Shown: in pieces, positions 24,367 through 32,929 of the stretch
How positions within the stretch are numbered: the first letter of the stretch is position 1
How the letters are laid out: the number at the start of each line of letters is the position of its first letter
Source: Gammaproteobacteria bacterium HGW-Gammaproteobacteria-15
Lineage (GTDB): Bacteria; Pseudomonadota; Gammaproteobacteria; Enterobacterales; Alteromonadaceae
Length of the DNA: 64,000 nucleotides
Reading direction: 5' to 3'
Assembly: GCA_002840125.1 (NCBI GenBank)
Contig: PGZF01000003.1
Coordinates: 124,001 to 188,000, forward strand
Translations under genes and position numbers: made by a program
Notes under the pieces: model-generated
Databases searched by the model: none
Told to the model about the DNA's origin: nothing
What the model saw: only the letters and a program-made list of their open reading frames with translations

Positions 24367-27231
24367 TTAAATAGATAACGCCAGTAACGGCATTGGCCGT
24401 GCGATGGCGTAGCCTTGCACATAATCTACCCCCAGCAGTTGCAGGGCGTCACGCACGGCTTCGGTTTCAACATACTCGGCAATAGTTCGCATACCCACGG
24501 CTTTGGCAACCTCGTGGATAGATTTCACTATGGCTTTATCGTATTGATCGTCCAGCAAGTCGCGTACAAAGTGACCATCAATTTTTATAAAATCGGCCGG
24601 GAAGTGCTTCAGGTAGCTGTAAGATGAAAAGCCACTGCCAAAGTCGTCCAGCGCAAATAAGCAGCCCTGCTCGCGGAAAAACTGAATAAAGCTCAGCGTG
24701 TTTTGTAAGTTCACAATGGCCACGCTTTCAGTGATCTCAAAACAGATGCGCTGATAGGGGATCTGATAGTCGGTAAATAGTTGCTGCACCTGCTCTTTAA
24801 AACCACTGTCGACCAGCGAGCTGCCAGACAAATTAATACAGCACAGCTGCAGTTGTTGCAGATGCTGCGGGTTCTGCTGCAACCAGCGGAAGTAATGGCG
24901 GATAACCCAGAGGTCGATTTGCGGCATTAAGCCAAAACGCTCGGCAGAGCTCAGGAAGCTGCCAGGCCCAATAAGGGTATTGTCTTCACCGTGCAGGCGC
25001 AATAACACTTCGTAGTGCAGGCCACTGCTTTGCTGTTTTAACGCCTGAATGGGCTGCTGGTACAGCACAAAACGGTCTTGCGCTATGGCATCACGCAGTT
25101 GCGCAACCCATTGCATTTCTGCCTGATGGCGCTGGGTTTCCAGATCGTTGCTGTCAAACAGCTGAATGCGGTTGCGGCCTTTATCTTTGGCGATGCTGCA
25201 GGCGGCATCGGCCTGTTTAATCACATCATCGGCGACAATATTGTTGCCGCTGATTTCAGCGATACCAATACTGACACTGATTGGGTAAATGCTGTCTTGC
25301 CAGATAAAACGGAATTCTTTTACGGCATCCAGCAAACGGTAGGCCAGAGCAAAGGCTTCATTGGCATTTTTGCCGGTTAACAAGACACCAAACTCGTCGC
25401 TGTCGAGCCGGGCCAGCGGGCCATTGTGGCCAAGTGTACGTTTAAACACTTCGCTAAGCTGTTTTAGTAAAGCATTACCGGCGCTATGGCTGCAGTTGTT
25501 GTTGATAAGCTTAAACTGATCAATATCAATATACAGCATGCAGCCAGCCGTAGCGCCGCCTTGCTGACACAGCGCCTGCAACTGTTGTTCAAAGTAAAAA
25601 CGGTTATACAGTGCGGTAAGGCTGTCGTGGTTCGCCAGATAGGCCAGCTGTTCATGGGCCAGTTTTTGTTCGGTAATATCAATAACAGAGCCATGCACAA
25701 AGGCATCGCGATTATGCACTGAGCGCGCCAGCCGGGCCGACATTAACGCCCAAAACGGGCTGTGGTCGGCGCGTAGCCCCTTAATTTCAAAGCTTTTGCT
25801 GCTGCCAAGTTCTAACTGTCGCACCAGCATTTGCCGCTCGGCCGGGTCGGCATAAAAACGTGCCATGCCGCTGTCACTCACTGCTTGTTTTAGCTGATCC
25901 AAAGTGTCGTAACCCAGGATATTCAACAAGGCACTGTTGGCATTTAACAGTTTGCCATCCAAGGTGGTGGTAAACATACCCTCGACAGCATTATGAAAAA
26001 TATCATGGTACTGTTGTAACTGGCTAATACTTAAGCTGTTTGCGTCGCTCTGGCGCGGTATTTTTTGCAAACCAAAGCTGGTTAACGCCAGGCTGAACAG
26101 CATTAATAATTGCAGCAGATAGAGCCAGTCAAAACCGGTGTTCAGATACCCGGCCTGGCTTAGTGTCAGTAACAAGGCACTACAGAGTGTGAATACACAG
26201 GCCCAGACAAAAGAGCGCGCTTGTGGCTGGCCTGCCAGCGTAAAACGGACAGCCAGTACAATATTACTGCCAAGCACCCAGCCCAGTGCCAGAAACAACA
26301 GCAACAGCCGCAGCTGGCCAGAGGCATATAGCGGGCTAAATAACAGTAACATAGCGGCAAAGCTGCTGGCATGGCCAAGCCTGCGCCACAATGGAGTATA
26401 TAAATGCTGTAAAGCGTGATGAATAAATAAGTTCAGGCACAATAGTGCTGTGCCGACGCTGATATATAAAATAGCCTGATTTACTTCCGGGTGGCCAGGC
26501 CATAGCATCGCAAAAGCCATACCGTTAAGTACAGCAATAACCAAGGCGAAGCTGACAAAAAAGGCACTGTAATATAGGTAGTTTTTAGCTTTTAAACGGA
26601 AAAACTGCACCAGATTATAAAATGCCAGTAACAGCAATACGCCTTGTAACAGGCCATCCAGAATGGCACTCTTTTGGGAGTAGGCAATAAAGCTGTTATA
26701 ACGCCACAACAATAAGTCACTGGGTACCAGGGCGGCATCTTGTACGCGGATAAAAATATCGGTTTGCTCGTGTGCAGCCAGATCCAGGCTAACCGCATAA
26801 CTACGATAGGGTAAAGCACGTTCTGTGTAGGGGTAGTCATTCCCTGAGCGGCTAAGCAGGCGGACGTCTTGCGTTTGTCGGTTGCGCTGGTAGATTTCAA
26901 TTTTATCAGCCATCGGAAAATCGTATTCCAACACTACCTGTCGTTTCAGATGGCTGTTGTTCTGCAGGCGGGCAAATAGCCACACTACCTGATGTTCGGC
27001 AAACAAAACCTGCTGCGAGGGCGCAAGTAAGCTAAACGCATGCTGTTTTTCCGGGTCTGCTAAGATATCGTCCAGGCCCAGTTGCAACGGTGTAACCTGA
27101 AAATAAACCTGCTGCAGGCGCTGCTGTTCTGGCAGCGGGCTGTGTAGCATGTTAACTTCAGCATGAAATGCACGGGCAGGCAGAGTAAACAGCCAGATCA
27201 ATAGCAATAAGCAGTAAGTGCCTGTTCTCAC
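24367..27231 (-). CDS. 7TMR-DISM sensor with PAS, degenerate GGDEF and EAL domains
   Basis: A 954-aa inner-membrane c-di-GMP protein. Residues 1-21 are a signal peptide. A periplasmic 7TMR-DISMED2 domain lies at about 25-170. Seven helices lie at about 180-390. A PAS domain lies at about 405-525 (VEGMFTTTLDGKLLNANSALL). The GGDEF domain (about 535-690) has LDSDEF in place of GGDEF, so cyclase activity is doubtful. The EAL domain (about 700-950) keeps EVLLR, DDFGSGFSSYSYLK and IKIDGHFV, so it is probably an active phosphodiesterase degrading c-di-GMP. The start is GTG 27231, with GGAGA about 10 bases upstream. Confidence 0.92.
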   Translation of the reverse strand: MRTGTYCLLLLIWLFTLPARAFHAEVNMLHSPLPEQQRLQQVYFQVTPLQLGLDDILADPEKQHAFSLLAPSQQVLFAEHQVVWLFARLQNNSHLKRQVVLEYDFPMADKIEIYQRNRQTQDVRLLSRSGNDYPYTERALPYRSYAVSLDLAAHEQTDIFIRVQDAALVPSDLLLWRYNSFIAYSQKSAILDGLLQGVLLLLAFYNLVQFFRLKAKNYLYYSAFFVSFALVIAVLNGMAFAMLWPGHPEVNQAILYISVGTALLCLNLFIHHALQHLYTPLWRRLGHASSFAAMLLLFSPLYASGQLRLLLLFLALGWVLGSNIVLAVRFTLAGQPQARSFVWACVFTLCSALLLTLSQAGYLNTGFDWLYLLQLLMLFSLALTSFGLQKIPRQSDANSLSISQLQQYHDIFHNAVEGMFTTTLDGKLLNANSALLNILGYDTLDQLKQAVSDSGMARFYADPAERQMLVRQLELGSSKSFEIKGLRADHSPFWALMSARLARSVHNRDAFVHGSVIDITEQKLAHEQLAYLANHDSLTALYNRFYFEQQLQALCQQGGATAGCMLYIDIDQFKLINNNCSHSAGNALLKQLSEVFKRTLGHNGPLARLDSDEFGVLLTGKNANEAFALAYRLLDAVKEFRFIWQDSIYPISVSIGIAEISGNNIVADDVIKQADAACSIAKDKGRNRIQLFDSNDLETQRHQAEMQWVAQLRDAIAQDRFVLYQQPIQALKQQSSGLHYEVLLRLHGEDNTLIGPGSFLSSAERFGLMPQIDLWVIRHYFRWLQQNPQHLQQLQLCCINLSGSSLVDSGFKEQVQQLFTDYQIPYQRICFEITESVAIVNLQNTLSFIQFFREQGCLFALDDFGSGFSSYSYLKHFPADFIKIDGHFVRDLLDDQYDKAIVKSIHEVAKAVGMRTIAEYVETEAVRDALQLLGVDYVQGYAIARPMPLLALSI

Positions 27232-27427
27232 TGACAGCTTTCTCCGCAGCAGGTTGGAATGTTAACGAAATGAGCGGTGAACAGTAACATATGGCGTGCT
27301 ATGGTGTCAGCAAAAAACATTGTTTGGCGTGGTTTTGATGCCGATCAGCTAAAGAGCGGTTTATCCGGTTTGAGCAAGCAGCAACTTAGGTTATAACTAG
27401 ATAAGAAAACAACAACACGGAGACATT

Positions 27428-27733
27428 ATGAAACCACTGATACTGATGTGCGGGCTTTTGTTGCTGGCAGGTTCTGCCAGTGCGGCTGACATCGCAGCCG
27501 GTAAGGCCAAAGCCGCAGTGTGCGCAGCTTGCCACGGCGCGAATGGCATTTCGATTATTCCTGACTACCCTAATCTTGCCGGGCAAAAAGTAAAATATCT
27601 GGAAAGCTCAATCAAGGCTTATCGCGATGGTGAACGGAAAAACCCGATCATGTCACCCATGGCATCAGGTTTAACCGATGCTGATGTGGCGAATATTGCC
27701 GCTTATTTTGCCAGCTTACCTGGCGGTGGCTGA
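27428..27733 (+). CDS. Periplasmic class I cytochrome c
   Basis: A 101-aa protein with a signal peptide (cut after SASA at residue 20) and one c-type heme site, CAACH, at about residues 34-38. The distal Met is probably in [11 protein letters not shown]. It resembles the small c553/c5-like electron carriers. GGAG lies 7 bases before ATG. Its last 31 bases overlap the end of convergent recQ, which is unusual for an otherwise well-spaced region. Confidence 0.92.
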   Translation: MKPLILMCGLLLLAGSASAADIAAGKAKAAVCAACHGANGISIIPDYPNLAGQKVKYLESSIKAYRDGERKNPIMSPMASGLTDADVANIAAYFASLPGGG

Positions 27734-29526
27734 TTGTCTGCTGCCAGATAATCACTGATCTCATCAATAAAGTCAGCACCATAACGGGCCAGCTTTGTCT
27801 GGCCAACGCCTGATATTGCCAGCAGGCTGCGGTTGTCTGTTGGCAATTGCTGGCACATTTCAATTAAGCTGGCATCACTGAATACCACAAAAGGTGGTAC
27901 ATCATCGCGCTGGGCAATATTTTTACGCAGTGCTTTGAGCCGGGCAAATAAAGCCCGGTCGTATTGTTGTTTGCTCAGGCGCTCGGGTTCGCGTTTTACA
28001 CTTTGCAGCCTGGGCACGGCCAGCGACAGTTCGGTTTCGCCGCGCAACACCGTACGGGCTGCCGGTTGCAGTTTTAATACCGAATGAGCAGTAATATCCT
28101 GCTGCAGTAAGCCAAAATGAATAAGCTGACGTAAAATGCTCAGCCAGTAATCATGGCTTAACTCTTTGCCAATACCCCAGGTTGACAGTTTGTCGTGGCC
28201 CAGCTCCAGCACTTTTTGGCTCTGGCCACCACGCAATACGTCAATAACATGATGCATACCAAAACTCTGACCGACACGGTAAACACAGGACAGGGCTTTT
28301 TGTGCCAGTTCAGTGCCGTTAAATTGTTGTGGCGGTTGCAGGCAAATATCGCAGTTGCCGCAGCGGGTTTGCCGGGCTTCACCAAAATAGTTCAGCAACA
28401 CCAGGCGGCGGCAGGTTTGCGCTTCGGCAAAGGCAGCCATGGCTAAAAAACGCTGCCAGCTAACTTCAGCGCGCTGGGCGTTTTCTTCGGCATCCAGCCA
28501 GCGTTTCATCCGGCCTATATCGGCCGGGTCAAATAACAACATGGCTTCAGCCGCTACACCATCGCGCCCGGCACGGCCGGTTTCCTGGTAATAGGCTTCA
28601 ATGGTGCGGGGTAGCTCAAAGTGCACCACGTAACGAATATTCGATTTATTTACCCCCATGCCAAAAGCTACAGTGGCGACAATAAGCTGATAGTCGTCAC
28701 GCTTAAAGGCATCCTGCACATTATTGCGCTCGTCGCTGCTAAGGCCGGCATGGTAAGCCGCAGCGTTAAAACCGCGCTGTTTTAGCTGTTCGGTAAGCTC
28801 ATCTACTTTACGTCTTGAGCCGCAATACACTATGCCGCTGGCGCCGTCTTGCTGTTGCAGGTAGCTGACCAGCTGCTCTACCGGGCGAAACTTTTCCTGT
28901 ACGGTATAGCGGATGTTGGGCCGGTCAAAGCTGCCCAGATGCACTAACGGTTGCTGCAGGTTCAGCTGTTGCAGAATATCCTGCCGTGTTGCGCCGTCTG
29001 CTGTGGCAGTTAATGCCATTACCGGCACCGCAGGGAAACGCTGCTTTAACAAGGCCAGCGCCATATAGTCTGGCCTGAAATCATGGCCCCACTGTGAAAT
29101 ACAGTGCGCTTCATCAATGGCAAACAGGCTGACACCTAAATCCTGCAGCCGATCGAGAAATTGCGGTTGTAACAGACGCTCGGGGGCAACGTACAGCAGC
29201 TTGAGTTCGCCCCGGCGTAGCCGGGCAAATACCAGTAGTATTTCTTCACGGCTTTGGCTGCTGTTAATAAATTCAGCGGCAATACCGTTGGCTTGAAGTG
29301 AGTCAACCTGATCTTTCATCAGTGACATCAGCGGGGATACCACTAACGTGATCTGTGGCAGCAATAATGCTGGCAACTGATAACACAAGGATTTACCCCC
29401 ACCGGTTGGCATGAGCACAAAGCTGTCCTGACCCTGCAGCGCAGCCTGGATCACATCCAGTTGGCCGTCACGGAATTCACTGTAACCAAAGGCTTGTTTT
29501 AGCAGGGGCAGCAGATCGTCTATCAC
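27703..29526 (-). CDS. recQ: ATP-dependent DNA helicase RecQ
   Basis: A 607-aa superfamily 2 helicase (E. coli RecQ 609-610) acting in RecF-pathway repair and replication restart. Walker A is [12 protein letters not shown] (about residues 42-53) and the DEAH box is [17 protein letters not shown]. Motifs V/VI are [15 protein letters not shown] and [11 protein letters not shown]. The RQC zinc site includes Cys residues in [12 protein letters not shown] and CGNCDIC. A C-terminal HRDC domain spans about 525-600. The 3' end overlaps the cytochrome c gene by 31 bases on the opposite strand. Confidence 0.97.
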   Translation of the reverse strand: MIDDLLPLLKQAFGYSEFRDGQLDVIQAALQGQDSFVLMPTGGGKSLCYQLPALLLPQITLVVSPLMSLMKDQVDSLQANGIAAEFINSSQSREEILLVFARLRRGELKLLYVAPERLLQPQFLDRLQDLGVSLFAIDEAHCISQWGHDFRPDYMALALLKQRFPAVPVMALTATADGATRQDILQQLNLQQPLVHLGSFDRPNIRYTVQEKFRPVEQLVSYLQQQDGASGIVYCGSRRKVDELTEQLKQRGFNAAAYHAGLSSDERNNVQDAFKRDDYQLIVATVAFGMGVNKSNIRYVVHFELPRTIEAYYQETGRAGRDGVAAEAMLLFDPADIGRMKRWLDAEENAQRAEVSWQRFLAMAAFAEAQTCRRLVLLNYFGEARQTRCGNCDICLQPPQQFNGTELAQKALSCVYRVGQSFGMHHVIDVLRGGQSQKVLELGHDKLSTWGIGKELSHDYWLSILRQLIHFGLLQQDITAHSVLKLQPAARTVLRGETELSLAVPRLQSVKREPERLSKQQYDRALFARLKALRKNIAQRDDVPPFVVFSDASLIEMCQQLPTDNRSLLAISGVGQTKLARYGADFIDEISDYLAADNQPPPGKLAK

Positions 29527-29709
29527 TTAATACCATCGGGTAACTAAAATAAGCCGCCATTCTAATGGCAAACGCGGTGCTCAGAAACAATAAATTCAGC
29601 TTATCGGCGCCAGTGCTTTAGTTAGCTGACTCATTTTTGCCGTTAAGTGAGCTGCTGGCCGCACTTATTTGGGCGTATAATAACGCCTCATTTACCGGAG
29701 CCTGCCTGC

Positions 29710-30618
29710 ATGTCGTTAAGTCGTGAACAAAAACTGGGGGGCATCTTCGCCGCCAGTGCTTACAGTTTATGGGGTGTCGCCCCGCTGTATTTCAAACAGA
29801 TTGATTTTATTCCGGCAACAGAAATTCTGCTGCATCGTATTGTCTGGTCCTTTGTGCTGCTGTCGTTGATAGTGCTGGCGCTGCGCCAGGGCGACAAAGT
29901 ACTGGCTATTTTACGCCAGCCTAAAATGCTTGGCTGGTTGCTGCTGTCGGCTTTGTTGCTTGGCGGCAACTGGGGTTTGTTTATCTGGTCGGTAAATAAT
30001 CATCATATGTTGGATGCCAGCCTGGGTTACTACATTAACCCGCTGCTTAATGTGTTGCTGGGAATGCTGTTTTTAGGCGAGCGGCTGCGAAAAATGCAAT
30101 GGACAGCGGTCGCGCTTGCTACCAGTGGTGTGCTGATCCAGCTGATCACTTTTGGCTCACTGCCGTGGATAGCGCTGACACTGGCCGGCTCTTTTGCTAT
30201 TTACGGTTTAATGCGCAAAAAGCTGGCGGTAGATGCGATTACCGGCCTGTTTTATGAGTCTTTGTTGTTGTTACCGTTGGCGCTATGGTACTGGTGGCAG
30301 TTTGCCGACAGCAGTGCGGCAAATTTATTAACTAACAGCTGGCAGCTAAATGGTTATCTGATAGCGGCTGGCCTGGTTACCACCGTGCCGTTACTGTGTT
30401 TTATCGCCGCAGCCCGGCGTTTACAGCTGTCGACTATGGGCTTTTTCCAGTATATAGGCCCAAGCTTTATGTTTGTGTTTGGCGTCTGGTTGTATCACGA
30501 GCCTTTTGCGGCTGAGCGCTTTGTTACTTTTGGTTTAATTTGGTTGGCCTTACTGCTGTACACTGCCGATGCCTGGCAATTTAATCGCCAACGCCGGCTG
30601 CAGGCAAAACTAAAATAG
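29710..30618 (+). CDS. rarD: EamA-family transporter RarD
   Basis: A 302-aa inner-membrane protein with about ten helices, matching RarD of the DMT/EamA superfamily: YSLWGVAPLYFKQ near the N-terminus, EILLHRIVWSF, and WGLFIWSVNNHHMLDASLGYYINPL in mid-protein. The start is ATG 29710, with CGGAG 11 bases upstream; an in-frame start 21 codons earlier has no site. The substrate is not established (E. coli RarD was linked to chloramphenicol sensitivity). The DUF599 gene follows after 35 bases and is probably in the same operon. Confidence 0.92.
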   Translation: MSLSREQKLGGIFAASAYSLWGVAPLYFKQIDFIPATEILLHRIVWSFVLLSLIVLALRQGDKVLAILRQPKMLGWLLLSALLLGGNWGLFIWSVNNHHMLDASLGYYINPLLNVLLGMLFLGERLRKMQWTAVALATSGVLIQLITFGSLPWIALTLAGSFAIYGLMRKKLAVDAITGLFYESLLLLPLALWYWWQFADSSAANLLTNSWQLNGYLIAAGLVTTVPLLCFIAAARRLQLSTMGFFQYIGPSFMFVFGVWLYHEPFAAERFVTFGLIWLALLLYTADAWQFNRQRRLQAKLK

Positions 30619-30653
30619 CGTAAGCTGGAGATAGCTGAAAGAGGAGTACATTG

Positions 30654-31331
30654 ATGGCCGGTAGCATTGATTTAATTGCCGTTGTCTGGTTTTTTTGCCT
30701 GTGGGTTGGCTATACGTTATTTGCCAAACGCCGCGCTAAGGTGGTGTCATGCCTGTCGTTTGAACTGCGGCGCAAACGCAACGACTGGATGCAAAAGATG
30801 TTGCTGCGCGACAACAAAATGGCAGATGTCGGGCTTATTTCCACTCTGGAGCGTAATGTCACCTTTTTTGCTTCCAGCACCTTACTGATACTGGCGGGTT
30901 TGCTAACGGTAATGACAGCCGCAGACAAGCTGAGCCTGATGCTGTCTAATCTGGTGCCCTGGGCTAACTACAGCGAAAGTGCGGTACAACTAAAACTATT
31001 GTTGCTGGCGTTTATTTTCGTGTTTGCTTTTTTCCAGTTTACCTGGTCGTTACGCCAGTATGGTTTTTGTGGTGTATTAATTGGTGCAGCGCCGGATGGC
31101 CGCGATATGACCGCTGAAGATCAAAAGTTATATGCCAACCGCACTGCTAAAGTAATAGATCAGGCCGGCCACTCGTTTAACTACGGTTTGCGTTCCATCT
31201 ATTTTTCATTATCGGCGTTAACCTGGTTTATCGACCCGATAATGTTTATGGTTGCGTCAGTTGTGGTAATGCTGGTTATGAAGCACCGCGAGTTTCATTC
31301 TAAAGTGCTAAAAGCGCTGCAGGAATGCTAA
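30654..31331 (+). CDS. DUF599 membrane protein
   Basis: A 225-aa protein with helices at about 6-22, 68-90, 110-130 and 190-215. The sequence KRRAKVVSCLSFELRRKRNDWM and LISTLERNVTFFASSTLLIL is characteristic of DUF599, a family of unknown function. ATG 30654 is chosen because GAGGAG lies 8 bases upstream. It is followed by a strong terminator. Confidence 0.9.
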   Translation: MAGSIDLIAVVWFFCLWVGYTLFAKRRAKVVSCLSFELRRKRNDWMQKMLLRDNKMADVGLISTLERNVTFFASSTLLILAGLLTVMTAADKLSLMLSNLVPWANYSESAVQLKLLLLAFIFVFAFFQFTWSLRQYGFCGVLIGAAPDGRDMTAEDQKLYANRTAKVIDQAGHSFNYGLRSIYFSLSALTWFIDPIMFMVASVVVMLVMKHREFHSKVLKALQEC

Positions 31332-31336
31332 ATAAC

Positions 31337-31368
31337 ATGCCCGTGCTTGCAGTTGCAAGCACGGGCAT
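31337..31368. terminator. Bidirectional terminator
   Basis: A perfect 14-bp stem, ATGCCCGTGCTTGC and GCAAGCACGGGCAT with loop AGTT, lies between the converging DUF599 and dolP genes. T and A runs on both sides are short (TTTAAA), so it probably serves both strands. Confidence 0.85.
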
Positions 31369-31399
31369 TTAAACAAACTGGTTATTCTGCTTAACCTGT

Positions 31400-31975
31400 T
31401 TAGTTCTGGCGGATTTCAAAAGCGCGCACTACGCGCGATACGCCTTCAACATGGCGGGCAATATCCACCGCTTTGGCGGCTTCCTGCTCGGTAACTAAAC
31501 CCATTAAAAACACTTCTGCGTTTTCTGTTACCACTTTGATATTCAGGCCACTTACCTGCTCATCTGCCAGCAGCTGGGTTTTTACTTTGGTGGAAATCCA
31601 GCTGTCGCGGGTGCGGGTGGTCATGGCAGTGTTGTTACCCAGGCGGATCTGGTTTTGCACATCGCGCACGCCATCAATTTTGCCAACCAGCGCCTGTGCT
31701 TGCTGGCGTATGGCTTCGTTGCGGGTTTGGCCGGTAAGCAGTAATACCCCGTTATAACTGGTTACGTTAATATTACTGCCCTCAGCTGTGGTGGCGTCAT
31801 CAGACAGCGCGCGCTTGGCTTTTAGCACCACGTTTTTGTCATCAATTTGTGCACCCAGCGTGCGCCTGTCGTTGGCCGATGTAACGGCGGAGGCGCCGCC
31901 GGCAACAACAGCCGCGGCACAACCTTGTAATAACGCCAGTAGGGTACAGGCACAGACTAACTTTAGCGTATTCAT
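31400..31975 (-). CDS. dolP: Outer-membrane BON-domain lipoprotein DolP (YraP)
   Basis: A 191-aa lipoprotein. The start is ATG 31975 with AAGGAG 7 bases upstream. The signal peptide ends in the lipobox LLQGC (Cys at about residue 19). Two BON domains follow (about 45-110 and 120-188). They have the characteristic GVLLLTGQTRNEAIRQQA and EVFLMGLVTEQEAAKAVDIA patterns. In E. coli DolP sits in the outer membrane, supports its integrity and localises to the division site. The ATGA overlap with diaA shows translational coupling. Confidence 0.94.
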   Translation of the reverse strand: MNTLKLVCACTLLALLQGCAAAVVAGGASAVTSANDRRTLGAQIDDKNVVLKAKRALSDDATTAEGSNINVTSYNGVLLLTGQTRNEAIRQQAQALVGKIDGVRDVQNQIRLGNNTAMTTRTRDSWISTKVKTQLLADEQVSGLNIKVVTENAEVFLMGLVTEQEAAKAVDIARHVEGVSRVVRAFEIRQN

Positions 31976-32553
31976 AAATCTCCTTGTTGTGGGAACAACG
32001 TCATATCTATCAGCTCGCACAGACTGTGCAGTAAAAAGGTATAGCATTCAAAAATGCGTGCTGGCCGGTGTACCGGTACTTTCAGCTCAACATCTTGTTG
32101 ATTCAGCAAACCAGACAGCTCGCCGCTGGTATCTACCGTCAGCGCTATTACTTTCATGTCGTTGGTTAATGCTGCTTCGACGGCTTTTATTAAACTTGGT
32201 TCGGCGCCGGTAAGTGAAATAACCAGCAGTACATCGTTACTTTGCCCCAGTGCCTTGATTTGCCGTGCCAGGTAATCCTGTTGATGGCAATGCTGCAGGC
32301 TATGGTTGTGTGGCAATAACGCCAGCGCGGGTAGTGTGGGGCGTTCGGTTTCGAACTGGTCCAGCAATAGCTGGGCAAAGTGGTTTGCCAGCGCACTGGT
32401 GGCGCCTTCGCCACAGCAAATGACTTTGCCGCCGCTAATCAGGTTATTAACAATAACACAGGCGGCATTTTCCAGCGGGCCGGCCAGGCTTTCGCCAGTG
32501 GCTATCATGGTTTGAATATTTTCGCTGAACAGCTGGCGAATATGCTCTTGCAT
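31972..32553 (-). CDS. diaA: DnaA initiator-associating protein DiaA (SIS domain)
   Basis: A 193-aa protein consisting of one SIS domain (GGKVICCGEGATSALANHFAQ; LLVISLTGAEPSLIKAVEAA). The family is close to phosphoheptose isomerase GmhA. The position between yraN and dolP is that of diaA, whose product binds DnaA and times initiation. AGGA lies 8 bases before ATG. The last bases overlap the dolP start. Confidence 0.92.
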   Translation of the reverse strand: MQEHIRQLFSENIQTMIATGESLAGPLENAACVIVNNLISGGKVICCGEGATSALANHFAQLLLDQFETERPTLPALALLPHNHSLQHCHQQDYLARQIKALGQSNDVLLVISLTGAEPSLIKAVEAALTNDMKVIALTVDTSGELSGLLNQQDVELKVPVHRPARIFECYTFLLHSLCELIDMTLFPQQGDL

Positions 32554-32574
32554 CAGGGTATCCTGCTTGTTGTA

Positions 32575-32922
32575 CTACTGCGTAATCGCATTTTTTATCC
32601 ATTGATACTGATATGGCGGCTGGCCTTCAATGGCCAGCACATCAAGCCTGCATGCGGTATCGCTTAATTTGTGTTGCTGTAAATACCAGCGGCTGGCGCG
32701 CAGCAGTTTTTGCTGTTTAGCTGCAGTAACGGCTGCAATGGCACCGCCAAAGGCACTGCTGGCGCGGTATTTTACTTCAACAAATACCAGTGTGGTGCTG
32801 TCGCGCATAACTAAATCTATTTCGCCGGCTTTGCACTGATAATTTTGCTGTACCAGCTGTAACCCCTGGCGCTGCAGATATGCCAGAGCAAGTTGCTCAT
32901 ACAGCTGGCCCAGTTTATTCAT
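32575..32922 (-). CDS. yraN: UPF0102 family protein YraN
   Basis: A 115-aa protein with an endonuclease-like fold. The motifs GEIDLVMRD and VFVEVKYR carry the Asp and ExK residues of the PD-(D/E)XK core. Function is unproven. It lies 7 bases after lpoA on the same strand, in the conserved order lpoA-yraN-diaA-dolP. Confidence 0.95.
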   Translation of the reverse strand: MNKLGQLYEQLALAYLQRQGLQLVQQNYQCKAGEIDLVMRDSTTLVFVEVKYRASSAFGGAIAAVTAAKQQKLLRASRWYLQQHKLSDTACRLDVLAIEGQPPYQYQWIKNAITQ

Positions 32923-32929
32923 AAGCTAA

